64,000 bases of DNA, taken from assembly GCF_000968535.2 (NCBI RefSeq), contig NC_016112.1:2418001-2482000 (forward strand), written 5' to 3'. The notes below the pieces were generated by a model. That model saw nothing but the letters and a program-made list of their open reading frames with translations, searched no databases and was not told the origin of the DNA. The translations under genes were made by a program, and so were the position numbers. Below are positions 35,514-44,236 of this stretch, piece after piece; the stretch's first letter is position 1; the number at the start of each line of letters is the position of its first letter. Source of the stretch: Methylotuvimicrobium alcaliphilum 20Z (GTDB lineage Bacteria; Pseudomonadota; Gammaproteobacteria; Methylococcales; Methylomonadaceae).

Positions 35514-38500
35514 CTACTCCCCCGGTCCTCGGAAATTAACACCGACCTTCTCTGTATAATTAACGCCTCTGCTTCCCAATCTATTATTAAGCTTTTTGGA
35601 CATCAGCTTATAAGTCGTCAAACTGCTATTCCAATTTTCCCTGGATGATTGCGTCGTGTCGTTACCTTGCTTATTCGTCCAGTGAACAGCAATTGGCGGG
35701 TCATGATCCGGGGAAGCGTGCGCCAAAGGTACAATGGCTTTCCCGTTTAATTTTTGTGTATAACCTTCTGCCGATTCGTCCGCGGCTGAGCCTTCACTTA
35801 AAAACTTTGTCGAATCGTTTGGGTGTTTCAATGCCGGCAACTTGCTATTTTTTATGCTGCTACGACTTGACGATGAATCCGAATAAAATGTTGAACGTAT
35901 ATTATTTGAACCACGGACACCGGGTTTTAACACAAAAGTGGCGCCGCTCCCTTCCAAAATTACAAAATTCGATGGATGCGAAAAGCTGCTGCGCTCCCAG
36001 TCGACCCCTTCTTTACTGTAACTCAATAAACCGGCCGTGCCATCGGTTTTTGTGGTTGAAAAAGAAACGGCTTCTAATTGCCCATCCGCTCCTCGTTTAA
36101 CAACGGATCTTGCAGCGCTTACTCGCTCGAATAAACCTGTTTTTAAATTCTTAATCCAGGAACCGACTGTGACTGGCTCAGAAACTCCTCCAGTTGGTAC
36201 CTTCGCACCGCTAGGTACACCTAGATTTTGGTTGGTAACCGGATTAATCGTCATCTTAACCCACCACTGTCCGTCTCTTTCGTAAGGTTCTATTTGTTGC
36301 AAACCATAACGGACTTTAATAAAGTTCATAGCAGCCGTTAGTAACGGCTTAGTAATCCGACCTGTTAATTTTCGAGCGGCGGCGACAGCCGCATTCGCCG
36401 CCAACTTCAGGCGTTCATTAGGGTCTTTCGGAACGCCGGCTTGCAATAGCGCACTACCGGCCTTCTTCAGCATTTTCCCCAACCAAGCCACAATCTTATC
36501 CAATCCCTTATCGATCGGCTTGCGGATTTTATTGATGATACCGACGATTTTTTCAGGAATATTACCGAGGCCCGCGAATTTGGCCAGGAACGCCAACACC
36601 AAGGTCAAGGTATTCGCCATCGTTTGCTCGACTCGTTTGGCCGCGGCGGCGATTTGTCCGGCTGCGATCGCCGCGATCGAATTGATGAACGCGCCGACCA
36701 CTGCGCCGATTTGCCTCAGTTTTTGCACGAAGAACGTGATCGTATTGTAAATCGCGATGATCGCCTGAATCACCGCGCCGGCCGGATTCAGCATGCTAAC
36801 CAGCTTGGTTATCGCGGCCTTGACGATTTCAGTCGAAACCATTTGCGTGACTTGCGCGATCAGCAGGTCTTTCAATTCGCTCAATTCGGTTTTGATTTGC
36901 TCCCAGGCAGCGGCCGGCCCCTCCTTGACCAGCGTCACCAATATTTCCGAGGTTTTTTCCAAACCGGCCAGAATCGGATCGGGAATGATCTTGACCAATT
37001 TCGCGCGTATTGCCTGCCAAGTGAGACCCAATACCGACAAGACCAACTTGACGATTTCAATCAGACTGAACGATTTCGGAATGTACACGCCGGCATCCGC
37101 CAACGGCCCGACGATCCATTTGATCAACGCGGTTTTCAAATGCTTCACGATATTCCCGGCGAATAGCCGAAAACCCATTTTGCCGGCATTGACCAGATTG
37201 CCGACGAAGCCGATAGGATTCCTTAGGATGCTCTGAAACGCCCCTTTGGCTTTTTGCAGATAAGGCATGATACCCGGTGCGACGACCGAAAACAGAATCT
37301 CCAATAAACCGATCACTTGATTGAAGGCCCAGATCATGAACTCGCCGGCGATGTTTAAAAACGCGCTAACGATTTTACTAAACGCGCCGGCCACGGTAAT
37401 GATATCTGCGAACGTCAACGATTTAAGGGTATTGACGATCTTGCCCGGTATGGCTCTGACCATGCCCATCAAGCCGGCCAATGCACCTTGAAACCATGTC
37501 CAGGCTCGTGCGACGGCATTGCCTTTTTTGAGGTTTTCCCAGATTTCTTGTTGACCGATCAGCTTCATGAAGCCGCCGATCAAGGTATCGGCATTGCGCG
37601 GCATCGGTTCGTCGGTAATCGGATCTTGCCCGAGCACCGCGCATAACAGATCGTAACCGGCCGTGCCCTGCGCCAGCGCTGCCAAAGGTTTGAGAATCGC
37701 ATCCTTGACCATTTTCAGGATGTCGACGACCAAGCCTTTGGCGAATGAAATCAACCGGCCGATCGGGTCGGTAAAAATACGCTTGGCTCTATTCCATACT
37801 CCGCCGAGGTTTAAGATATCCCGCCAGCGGAGCGAATCCAAGAATTGCTTCAAACCGGATACGATCGAAGCGCCGATATCGCCCAACTCCGCAATCTTTT
37901 GTTCGACCCAGCTTGCGACCTTGGTGAATACGCCGTGGTTATCGAGCGCCTGCGTAATCAAATGACCACCCGGTATGAACTCGATCAAGGCTCTGAGAAT
38001 ATTGGCCGCGCTGCGGTCGGTCGAACGCATGTTGATCGGATTGAAGCCCAACAATATCGTCAGCATCCGAAAGCCGGGTATGTGATAGGCTTTGTCGGCG
38101 AAATAATCCAACGCATCGCGAACGCCGAGCCGCTGTACGGCCGGCGGTGTCGTTGTCGTCGTCACCTGCGGACTCCGCTGCACGGCGGCGCCCTGTTGTA
38201 TCGTATGGGTCAGTTCGTGTGCGAGCAGTTGCTTGCCTTCGCCGGTACCGGGCCGGTATTGGTCGTGGGAAAAGAATATGTGATTGCGGTAGGTAAAGGC
38301 TTTCGCGCTGAGTCGATTGCTCAAGCCGCCGGCTTCGGCGTCGTGATGAATCCTAATGTTGCTGAAGTCGGCGCCGAAGCGAGGCTCCATGAAGCCTCGG
38401 ACATCGCCTGACAAAGCCTCGCCGCCGGTGGTTTTATTATGAATCGCCGATTGGACTTGGCTACTGACGGCTGGCGCGCCGTCGCCTTTGCGTTGTAATT

Positions 38501-39017
38501 GTTCTTCTTCTTTTTTCCGGATCTCTTCGTCGCTTGATTCGGCTTTCTGCAGATCTTCCTCGGGAGCTTCGGCCCTTTGTAAGGGCTCTTCCTCTTGCTT
38601 TTGCAACTTGTCTTCTGGAGCTTCGGTCTTTTGCAGTATTTCGTCTTCTTGCTTTTGTATCGTTCGCTCGGGCTCTTCGGCTTTTTGGAGCGGTTCTTCC
38701 TCTTGTTTTTGGACTTTTTCTTCCGGAAGCTCGGCTTTTTGAAGAGGCTCTTCTTGTTTCTGAACTTTTTCCTCCGGTAATTCCGCCTTTTGCACTCGCT
38801 CTTCCGGCGCCGGCATCTTCATGACCTTATCGGCCATGTTATCGGCCTCATTTTCGAATTTGTCGCCGGGCTTGTTGGCCGTCATTTTCAATTGCACGGC
38901 CGGCGCTTTCGGTTCGTTCGCGGCAGCAAAAAATCCGCTCGAACCGGCTTTGGCAAAAAAAGCTTGATTGGCCGGTTTCGAAACAGTGCCGGATGATTTT
39001 TTTACACCGGTTTTCAT
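35514..39017 (-). CDS. eCIS cargo/effector with DUF4157 (eCIS core) domain and polymorphic C terminus
   Basis: 1167 residues from the ATG at 39015-39017, which overlaps the tape-measure stop (ATGA) and follows GGAGTGGAG; a GTG 12 codons earlier is less likely. Residues about 70-185 are a charged repeat built on VQKQEEEPLQKAE-like units. The DUF4157 domain follows with FGADFSNIRIHHDAEA and LLAHELTHTIQQG, an HExxH zinc-protease motif at His267. A long helical region (about 300-850) includes KAAITKLVSMLNPAGAVIQAI, common in eCIS cargo. The last about 240 residues are lower in G+C and end with DHDPPIAVHW, a possible His-Asp active site. DUF4157 marks proteins loaded in eCIS. The target is unknown and no immunity gene is visible. 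Confidence 0.85.
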   Translation of the reverse strand: MKTGVKKSSGTVSKPANQAFFAKAGSSGFFAAANEPKAPAVQLKMTANKPGDKFENEADNMADKVMKMPAPEERVQKAELPEEKVQKQEEPLQKAELPEEKVQKQEEEPLQKAEEPERTIQKQEDEILQKTEAPEDKLQKQEEEPLQRAEAPEEDLQKAESSDEEIRKKEEEQLQRKGDGAPAVSSQVQSAIHNKTTGGEALSGDVRGFMEPRFGADFSNIRIHHDAEAGGLSNRLSAKAFTYRNHIFFSHDQYRPGTGEGKQLLAHELTHTIQQGAAVQRSPQVTTTTTPPAVQRLGVRDALDYFADKAYHIPGFRMLTILLGFNPINMRSTDRSAANILRALIEFIPGGHLITQALDNHGVFTKVASWVEQKIAELGDIGASIVSGLKQFLDSLRWRDILNLGGVWNRAKRIFTDPIGRLISFAKGLVVDILKMVKDAILKPLAALAQGTAGYDLLCAVLGQDPITDEPMPRNADTLIGGFMKLIGQQEIWENLKKGNAVARAWTWFQGALAGLMGMVRAIPGKIVNTLKSLTFADIITVAGAFSKIVSAFLNIAGEFMIWAFNQVIGLLEILFSVVAPGIMPYLQKAKGAFQSILRNPIGFVGNLVNAGKMGFRLFAGNIVKHLKTALIKWIVGPLADAGVYIPKSFSLIEIVKLVLSVLGLTWQAIRAKLVKIIPDPILAGLEKTSEILVTLVKEGPAAAWEQIKTELSELKDLLIAQVTQMVSTEIVKAAITKLVSMLNPAGAVIQAIIAIYNTITFFVQKLRQIGAVVGAFINSIAAIAAGQIAAAAKRVEQTMANTLTLVLAFLAKFAGLGNIPEKIVGIINKIRKPIDKGLDKIVAWLGKMLKKAGSALLQAGVPKDPNERLKLAANAAVAAARKLTGRITKPLLTAAMNFIKVRYGLQQIEPYERDGQWWVKMTINPVTNQNLGVPSGAKVPTGGVSEPVTVGSWIKNLKTGLFERVSAARSVVKRGADGQLEAVSFSTTKTDGTAGLLSYSKEGVDWERSSFSHPSNFVILEGSGATFVLKPGVRGSNNIRSTFYSDSSSSRSSIKNSKLPALKHPNDSTKFLSEGSAADESAEGYTQKLNGKAIVPLAHASPDHDPPIAVHWTNKQGNDTTQSSRENWNSSLTTYKLMSKKLNNRLGSRGVNYTEKVGVNFRGPGE

Positions 39018-40438
39018 AGGCTCCACTCCACCCAAAGCAGGTTTTGCATCCACGGCAGCTTAATCGTTGCAATGTTCCAAGGCAGGCTATCCAATAAAAT
39101 ATCGCAGCTTCGATATTCGACATTCAGTTGCCAGTCGCCATCGCCGCGCCGCATCAGTTTTCCGGGCCTCAGAATAAACGTTCCTCGTAAACTGTCGATC
39201 GAGGTATTTCGTAATACGTCCCAATGTTTCACCACGGCAGTCAATAATTCATCGGCTTCGCTTCGTTCTTCGAGACTCAGTTCCGTTAGGGTTTCGACCG
39301 GCATCGGCAAGTCGATATTGCACAGTACCTTGGGTAATACCAAGTCGTATTCGTGTGCGGTCGGTTCTCCGGTTGCCAGATAATGCAAAAGCGCTAAAGC
39401 CCTGCCGGTTTTAACGATTTTATAGTCTTGCAAACAAGCCGATGCGGTAAACAGTTGCGGCAAAAATGGATGCAGCAACACCAAGCCGGCATTATCGACA
39501 TAGATGCCTTCGTCGATATCCGGATCGTCGAAGGGATACGATGAATGCGCTAGTGGCTCGTCTTCCTGCCGATGTGTCGCTGGTGTTGGAGACCGTGACG
39601 CCAAATCGCTTCTCCGAGAGTCTTGATGTTGCCGCTTTTCTTCGAAATATCGATCCGGCGCGTAGTTTGCATCGTATCGGTCTTTAACAATTTCACCCAT
39701 TTTGTCCAGCATCGTTTGGCTAACGGCTTGACCCGACGACAATATGACCAACAGGTTCTGCACAACCGTTCTTAAGCGGTCTTCCTCGGCAATTGCGGGC
39801 GGTACGGAATCCGTTAAGTCTTGCCGTATTTTCTCGAAAACGACAGCGGTTTCCGGAAAATAGCGAACTAACAAGCGGGCAACGGAATCCGTCGAAAACT
39901 GCCGAAGCAAACGAATTCTAGCCGCATCGTCTCGTAAAACTCCGATCAGCGCCTTGCTGAAATGCCGGCCACCCAAGGCGGACTCGTTATCACGCCAGTT
40001 TTCGGTCAAAACCTGTTCCAAATTTTGACCAGTCGGCAAACGGAACGACCAAGGCAGGCGGCCTGTCCTCAAAAAAAACAACAGCGCTTCGTTTACGGCT
40101 TGTTGTCTCGATTGCCGATAATTTCCGCCGGCGATGAGCGCCCTCGAATCGTCGGTATGCGAAGCGCTAATATCGGCTAAGGCGCTTTCCAGATTGGTAG
40201 CAATTCTTTTCGGTAACTCGCTTTCCAGATTATCCAATTCGATGCTTCCGACATCGATCGTCAAGCGTTCGAGATACAGATAATCGTTCGGCGATGAAAA
40301 ACGCTCCAAAACACCGTCGAGAATTTGAACAATTTTGTCGTGAGTCAAGCGAGTCAATAGGCGTTGTAATTCGACGCCGTCCGCATCGGAGCCGGTCGTT
40401 TCGGCATCGAGCGCATAGCATCGAATCACTGCGTTCAT
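39014..40438 (-). CDS. eCIS tape measure protein (CIS_TMP family, Afp14 role)
   Basis: 474 residues. The family pattern is clear in the C-terminal half: DNAGLVLLHPFLPQLF near residue 316, GRALALLHYLATGE, LVLPKVLCNIDLPMPV, and the end PWNIATIKLPWMQNLLWVEW. The N terminus IVQILDGVLERFSSPNDYLYLERLTIDVGSI also fits. These proteins are proposed to set the length of the tube in contractile injection systems. It overlaps both neighbours by four bases. Its rather small size suggests a shorter tube than systems with tape measures above 700 residues, but that is inference. Confidence 0.88.
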   Translation of the reverse strand: MNAVIRCYALDAETTGSDADGVELQRLLTRLTHDKIVQILDGVLERFSSPNDYLYLERLTIDVGSIELDNLESELPKRIATNLESALADISASHTDDSRALIAGGNYRQSRQQAVNEALLFFLRTGRLPWSFRLPTGQNLEQVLTENWRDNESALGGRHFSKALIGVLRDDAARIRLLRQFSTDSVARLLVRYFPETAVVFEKIRQDLTDSVPPAIAEEDRLRTVVQNLLVILSSGQAVSQTMLDKMGEIVKDRYDANYAPDRYFEEKRQHQDSRRSDLASRSPTPATHRQEDEPLAHSSYPFDDPDIDEGIYVDNAGLVLLHPFLPQLFTASACLQDYKIVKTGRALALLHYLATGEPTAHEYDLVLPKVLCNIDLPMPVETLTELSLEERSEADELLTAVVKHWDVLRNTSIDSLRGTFILRPGKLMRRGDGDWQLNVEYRSCDILLDSLPWNIATIKLPWMQNLLWVEWSL

Positions 40439-43400
40439 CGGAGCAATAAGGTTCGTTCGGTAACGTAATGGCAGCCGTTTGCAGTGATTACGGTGAGTCT
40501 TGCGCTAGGTCCAAGGCTCTCGAACCCAACTTCGACTTTTTCGCCGGCATATAACGATTCTGACGTTCGAGCAGATGGAAAATCCCATATCCAGGCAATG
40601 ATTGGAGGCGATGCTCTCCCTTCGACGCCTCCCGAGAAACTCATTAGGTTCGTACCAACCGACTCGAATGTTATCGTGGGCCGGATATCAGGTCCGTCGC
40701 AAAGCCTTCTGAATTCGCCGTCCACGCATTGGTTGCGTTCGCTGCAGTCAAAGGCCGGAATCCGGGTTTCGGTATTGCGCCTGCGGTCTCGTATGATCAC
40801 ACCGTTGAACGCATTGCCGTTAGGCAACGGCTCATTGCTATAACGCACGCTAATATCGAAGACCGGCGCCGGTTGCCCATAGCTCATGGCCCATTCCAGA
40901 CTGAAGCGTTCGCAAACAAAATGCTCGATTCGCAAGACCGAGAACGGTTCCTTTTCGTCCGGCTCGTATGAGACGATCAGGCGCCCCCTGCCCGCCTCGC
41001 CGAATTCGTCGACCAACACTTCTTCTATCGATGCGTTCAGTATTTTAATGGCTCCGCCTATCGTATTATCGAAAGATTGATTCAAGTTAGCCGCCGTGAC
41101 ATCCGCAAAGACTTTTTCTGCACCTATCTCGAAATTTTGACCATTGAAGCGGAAATGGATCAGGTTGCCGCTTAGTCGAACCACCTCATAAGGCGTTTCC
41201 GGACCGGGCGCTTGCAGCCATAAACGATAAGCGCAGCGTCTCGACAGACCTTCACACGGTAAATCGCATTCCGCTTCGCAAACAAAGACCAATTCGGTTC
41301 TAACGCTACATTGATTACGGTCGACAACTTCGACCGGCAGCATTTGACCGCTCGCTGTCGGCGGTGAAACGAACACATCTTCGCTTAACAATTCGCCGTT
41401 TACCGAATACGGCTGCGTGCCGCCGGTAATCCGCACGGTCACGATATAGGCATCGGCATCGGGGCATTGATAATCCGGTTCGAGCAGGCGCAAAGGCTCG
41501 GCGATCACGATATCGCGCACGATCGACTCGCTATCGTCGGCATCGATGATGCGAATGCGATGAGCGCCCGTGTTTAATATCAGCGGCTTATCGGTCAAAG
41601 GCACATAGGCTTGATCGTTCAGTTGCAAACGATAAGGCGCTTTTCCGCTCAGCGGTATCACGGAAACTTCCGCTTGATGGTTAGGATTCGTGCAGCCCAC
41701 TTCAATATCGAAGGTCGGCGGCGATTTCGGCAAAACGAATTGAATCGGCGCGCAGTCGGAACAGCACAAATAAGGCAGATAAAAATCGGCGATGACCGAA
41801 CCGTCCGGTAATTGACCGACAACCGCATCCAAGAGTTTTTGCCAGTTCGACGGCGCTGCTGTCTCCGGACGAAACGGTCTTCCGGTCACGGTTTCAAGTA
41901 GCCATTGCAAATCTTTATCGTCCGCCAATGCGGGATTGTTTTTCAGCCTATCGGCAGCCGCCTTTGCTCTTGTATGTGCAACGGATGGCTGCATGCCTTC
42001 AACGGTTGATGCTGCGGCGGCAACATTTTTCACTGCGGATACCCCAGATTTTGCTTCGGATTTGGACGTCTGGTGATAGACCAACACGAATGTGCCGCCG
42101 ATGGGCACGCCGGCTTTATGGCGGATACCCGGATGTTTTTGTAAAAAATGGCTCAGAAAGCGTTTTTTCTTGACTTCGCGAACCCGACGCAACAACTCTT
42201 CTTCTATGAGTTCCAGGGCTTCGAGCTTGCATTGATCGAGCATCGATTTCAAGACAAGAGAAAGCGCTTTCCAATCGAGTTCGCCTGCGGTTTCATCGCC
42301 TTCCCGCTGTTTTTCGATTTCGGCCGTCCATTGTTTAAGCCCTTCCATGTTTTGCTGCAATGATGGCCAGTCGATTTCGGCGAGATCCTCGACCAATAGA
42401 TGTTCGAATTTGTGGAGATAACCCACCGACCGAATCGCGGCATTCATCAAAGGGGGTTCGCCGATATCGACCAAATCGCACACATCACGTCCCCGATATT
42501 TTTCGGCGAATAAGGCGCCCAGAGTACCTGGCTGACGATCGAGTCTTGCTATGCGGCTTTCGGCGGAGAGAGCTTGCCGGCCGATGTTTTTGTTCAACAA
42601 AGCCGATAGCGCCTTAGAAGACGCGCATAAAATTTCTCGCTTGTAGGCTCGGTAGAGCGTCAGTAAATCCTCGAAATAACAGGCATGCTCTTTAAGATCG
42701 ACGGTTCCGGTTTCTTCGAACGCTCCGGTACGCAATGCCATGATTTGTATCGGCAATCGGTAACGCTCTTTTTGCAGCAGTAGATTTTCCAGTACATCCT
42801 GATAGGGTTTGCCTAAGTGTCCTTCGATGCGCAAAAAATTGTAAGGCTCAAGATCGAAACGCAGCGGATCGAGCACGAACGCTTGCGAAGCATATTCAAA
42901 GGCGCGGTAGCCTAGATTTTGTGCGTCCCGACCGCGCCGGGTCATAACCGGATTCCATAAGCGATACAACGGCGGATTGCCGTTTTGCAAATAATAGTAA
43001 GGAATCGCCTTCTCCGATAATGCGACTGCGCCCAAACGGCTAGGCGTTATCTTGATCTGCTGCGTTGCATCGTTCGTTAATGGCGGCTTATTCGAGAACC
43101 GCTCGACCATCTCGACCAAACGCGCGAACAACTGTTGTAGCGTTCGGGTTTGCTCTGTACAGGCGCCGACCGCAGGAGACGGCAAAAAACGATGCCGGTA
43201 ATGGCCGGGCTCGGCGACGGCTTCGGGAAACAATAAACCCAACATTAAATGCCGTGGAAACAACTCTGTCGGCGGGCCGCATAAACAAATCAACTCAGCC
43301 GCTTGCCAGCGGAATTCGTCGTAAGCGGACAACAAGTCGTCGAAACAATCGTAATAATACGGTAGAAATAAAACTTGTTCGGCCGAATCGGGTTGGCTAT

Positions 43401-44220
43401 TCAAAAAACCGAATTTCGCGTCGAAGCCTTCGAACGGATCGTTCGGATAATCGTTCTCGACGAGCGGTTTAAAGGCTCGATACCCGGCCGATAAGGCCTC
43501 GCCGACTTTAGCGGCCAAGCCGGAAGAGGAAAAAACAGCGTGAAATGCCGCCAAGACCTGCTGCGAAGTCGCCAAAGACGTACTCGGGACACTGATATTC
43601 GGCAAACGCAAATCCGGCAGATTGAAACGTTCGGCCAATTGATTTTCCAAATCGGCGGAACTCAGACCCGCATCGAGGCCGTTGAGCGCGGCAATGATGT
43701 CGGCTAAATCGGTGCGTTTGATCAACAAACGCCTAAGCGTGACCGTCACCGACGATCCTTTGTCGTCGCAATTATTCGGACTGCAATTGCGCAGCGGGGC
43801 CTTTTTCAACTCCAAAAACAACAGCAGCGCCTTATCGTTCAGAAAACCGGACGGTTGATTCAAGGCTTGGGTATTCGGCTCGCCGTCCGGAAACAGCTCC
43901 CAAAGCGGATAGCCTTCAAATGGTGCATACTCGATATCGTTCGGCAGCGTGTAGGAGCGATAGGCGCTCAGCTCGATATCGTCGGCTTGGCTGATCAAAT
44001 ATCCTTCCGAAGTGATACCGACGCCCTTCGATAGCCGAATAACCGCTTCCGGAGACGTCGTGTATTCGAGTTCGAACCCGCATACGATGCCGATACCGAT
44101 CAGGTTCGAGCGCGTCAGCCGGTTTTGCTCGTCCAAGTAATTAAATACCTGATTCAGATGCCGGTTGCTCAACACCTGATTGGCTTCGAAAATTGGAAAT
44201 TGATCGTATTCAGCTTTCAT
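40435..44220 (-). CDS. Very large eCIS protein at the fibre position, function unknown
   Basis: 1261 residues from the ATG at 44218-44220 (an ATG at 44268 would overlap the upstream gene by 32 bases). The N terminus FEANQVLSNRHLNQVFNYLDEQNRLTRSNLIGIGIVCGFELEYT looks like a structured baseplate-attachment domain. The middle is helical with a conserved-looking lysine-rich segment near residues 680-720. The C-terminal third has repeated beta-type segments (FDIEVGCTNPNHQAEVSV; IAWIWDFPSARTSESLYAGE, PKD-like) and cysteine clusters (CSDCAP, CEAECDLPCEGLSRRC). In Afp/PVC clusters this slot holds the Afp13 tail fibre, so a receptor-binding fibre or baseplate-spanning protein is the best guess. No adenovirus-type fibre repeats are seen. 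Confidence 0.6.
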   Translation of the reverse strand: MKAEYDQFPIFEANQVLSNRHLNQVFNYLDEQNRLTRSNLIGIGIVCGFELEYTTSPEAVIRLSKGVGITSEGYLISQADDIELSAYRSYTLPNDIEYAPFEGYPLWELFPDGEPNTQALNQPSGFLNDKALLLFLELKKAPLRNCSPNNCDDKGSSVTVTLRRLLIKRTDLADIIAALNGLDAGLSSADLENQLAERFNLPDLRLPNISVPSTSLATSQQVLAAFHAVFSSSGLAAKVGEALSAGYRAFKPLVENDYPNDPFEGFDAKFGFLNSQPDSAEQVLFLPYYYDCFDDLLSAYDEFRWQAAELICLCGPPTELFPRHLMLGLLFPEAVAEPGHYRHRFLPSPAVGACTEQTRTLQQLFARLVEMVERFSNKPPLTNDATQQIKITPSRLGAVALSEKAIPYYYLQNGNPPLYRLWNPVMTRRGRDAQNLGYRAFEYASQAFVLDPLRFDLEPYNFLRIEGHLGKPYQDVLENLLLQKERYRLPIQIMALRTGAFEETGTVDLKEHACYFEDLLTLYRAYKREILCASSKALSALLNKNIGRQALSAESRIARLDRQPGTLGALFAEKYRGRDVCDLVDIGEPPLMNAAIRSVGYLHKFEHLLVEDLAEIDWPSLQQNMEGLKQWTAEIEKQREGDETAGELDWKALSLVLKSMLDQCKLEALELIEEELLRRVREVKKKRFLSHFLQKHPGIRHKAGVPIGGTFVLVYHQTSKSEAKSGVSAVKNVAAAASTVEGMQPSVAHTRAKAAADRLKNNPALADDKDLQWLLETVTGRPFRPETAAPSNWQKLLDAVVGQLPDGSVIADFYLPYLCCSDCAPIQFVLPKSPPTFDIEVGCTNPNHQAEVSVIPLSGKAPYRLQLNDQAYVPLTDKPLILNTGAHRIRIIDADDSESIVRDIVIAEPLRLLEPDYQCPDADAYIVTVRITGGTQPYSVNGELLSEDVFVSPPTASGQMLPVEVVDRNQCSVRTELVFVCEAECDLPCEGLSRRCAYRLWLQAPGPETPYEVVRLSGNLIHFRFNGQNFEIGAEKVFADVTAANLNQSFDNTIGGAIKILNASIEEVLVDEFGEAGRGRLIVSYEPDEKEPFSVLRIEHFVCERFSLEWAMSYGQPAPVFDISVRYSNEPLPNGNAFNGVIIRDRRRNTETRIPAFDCSERNQCVDGEFRRLCDGPDIRPTITFESVGTNLMSFSGGVEGRASPPIIAWIWDFPSARTSESLYAGEKVEVGFESLGPSARLTVITANGCHYVTERTLLLR

Positions 44221-44236
44221 GACGTTTTGACCGTAT

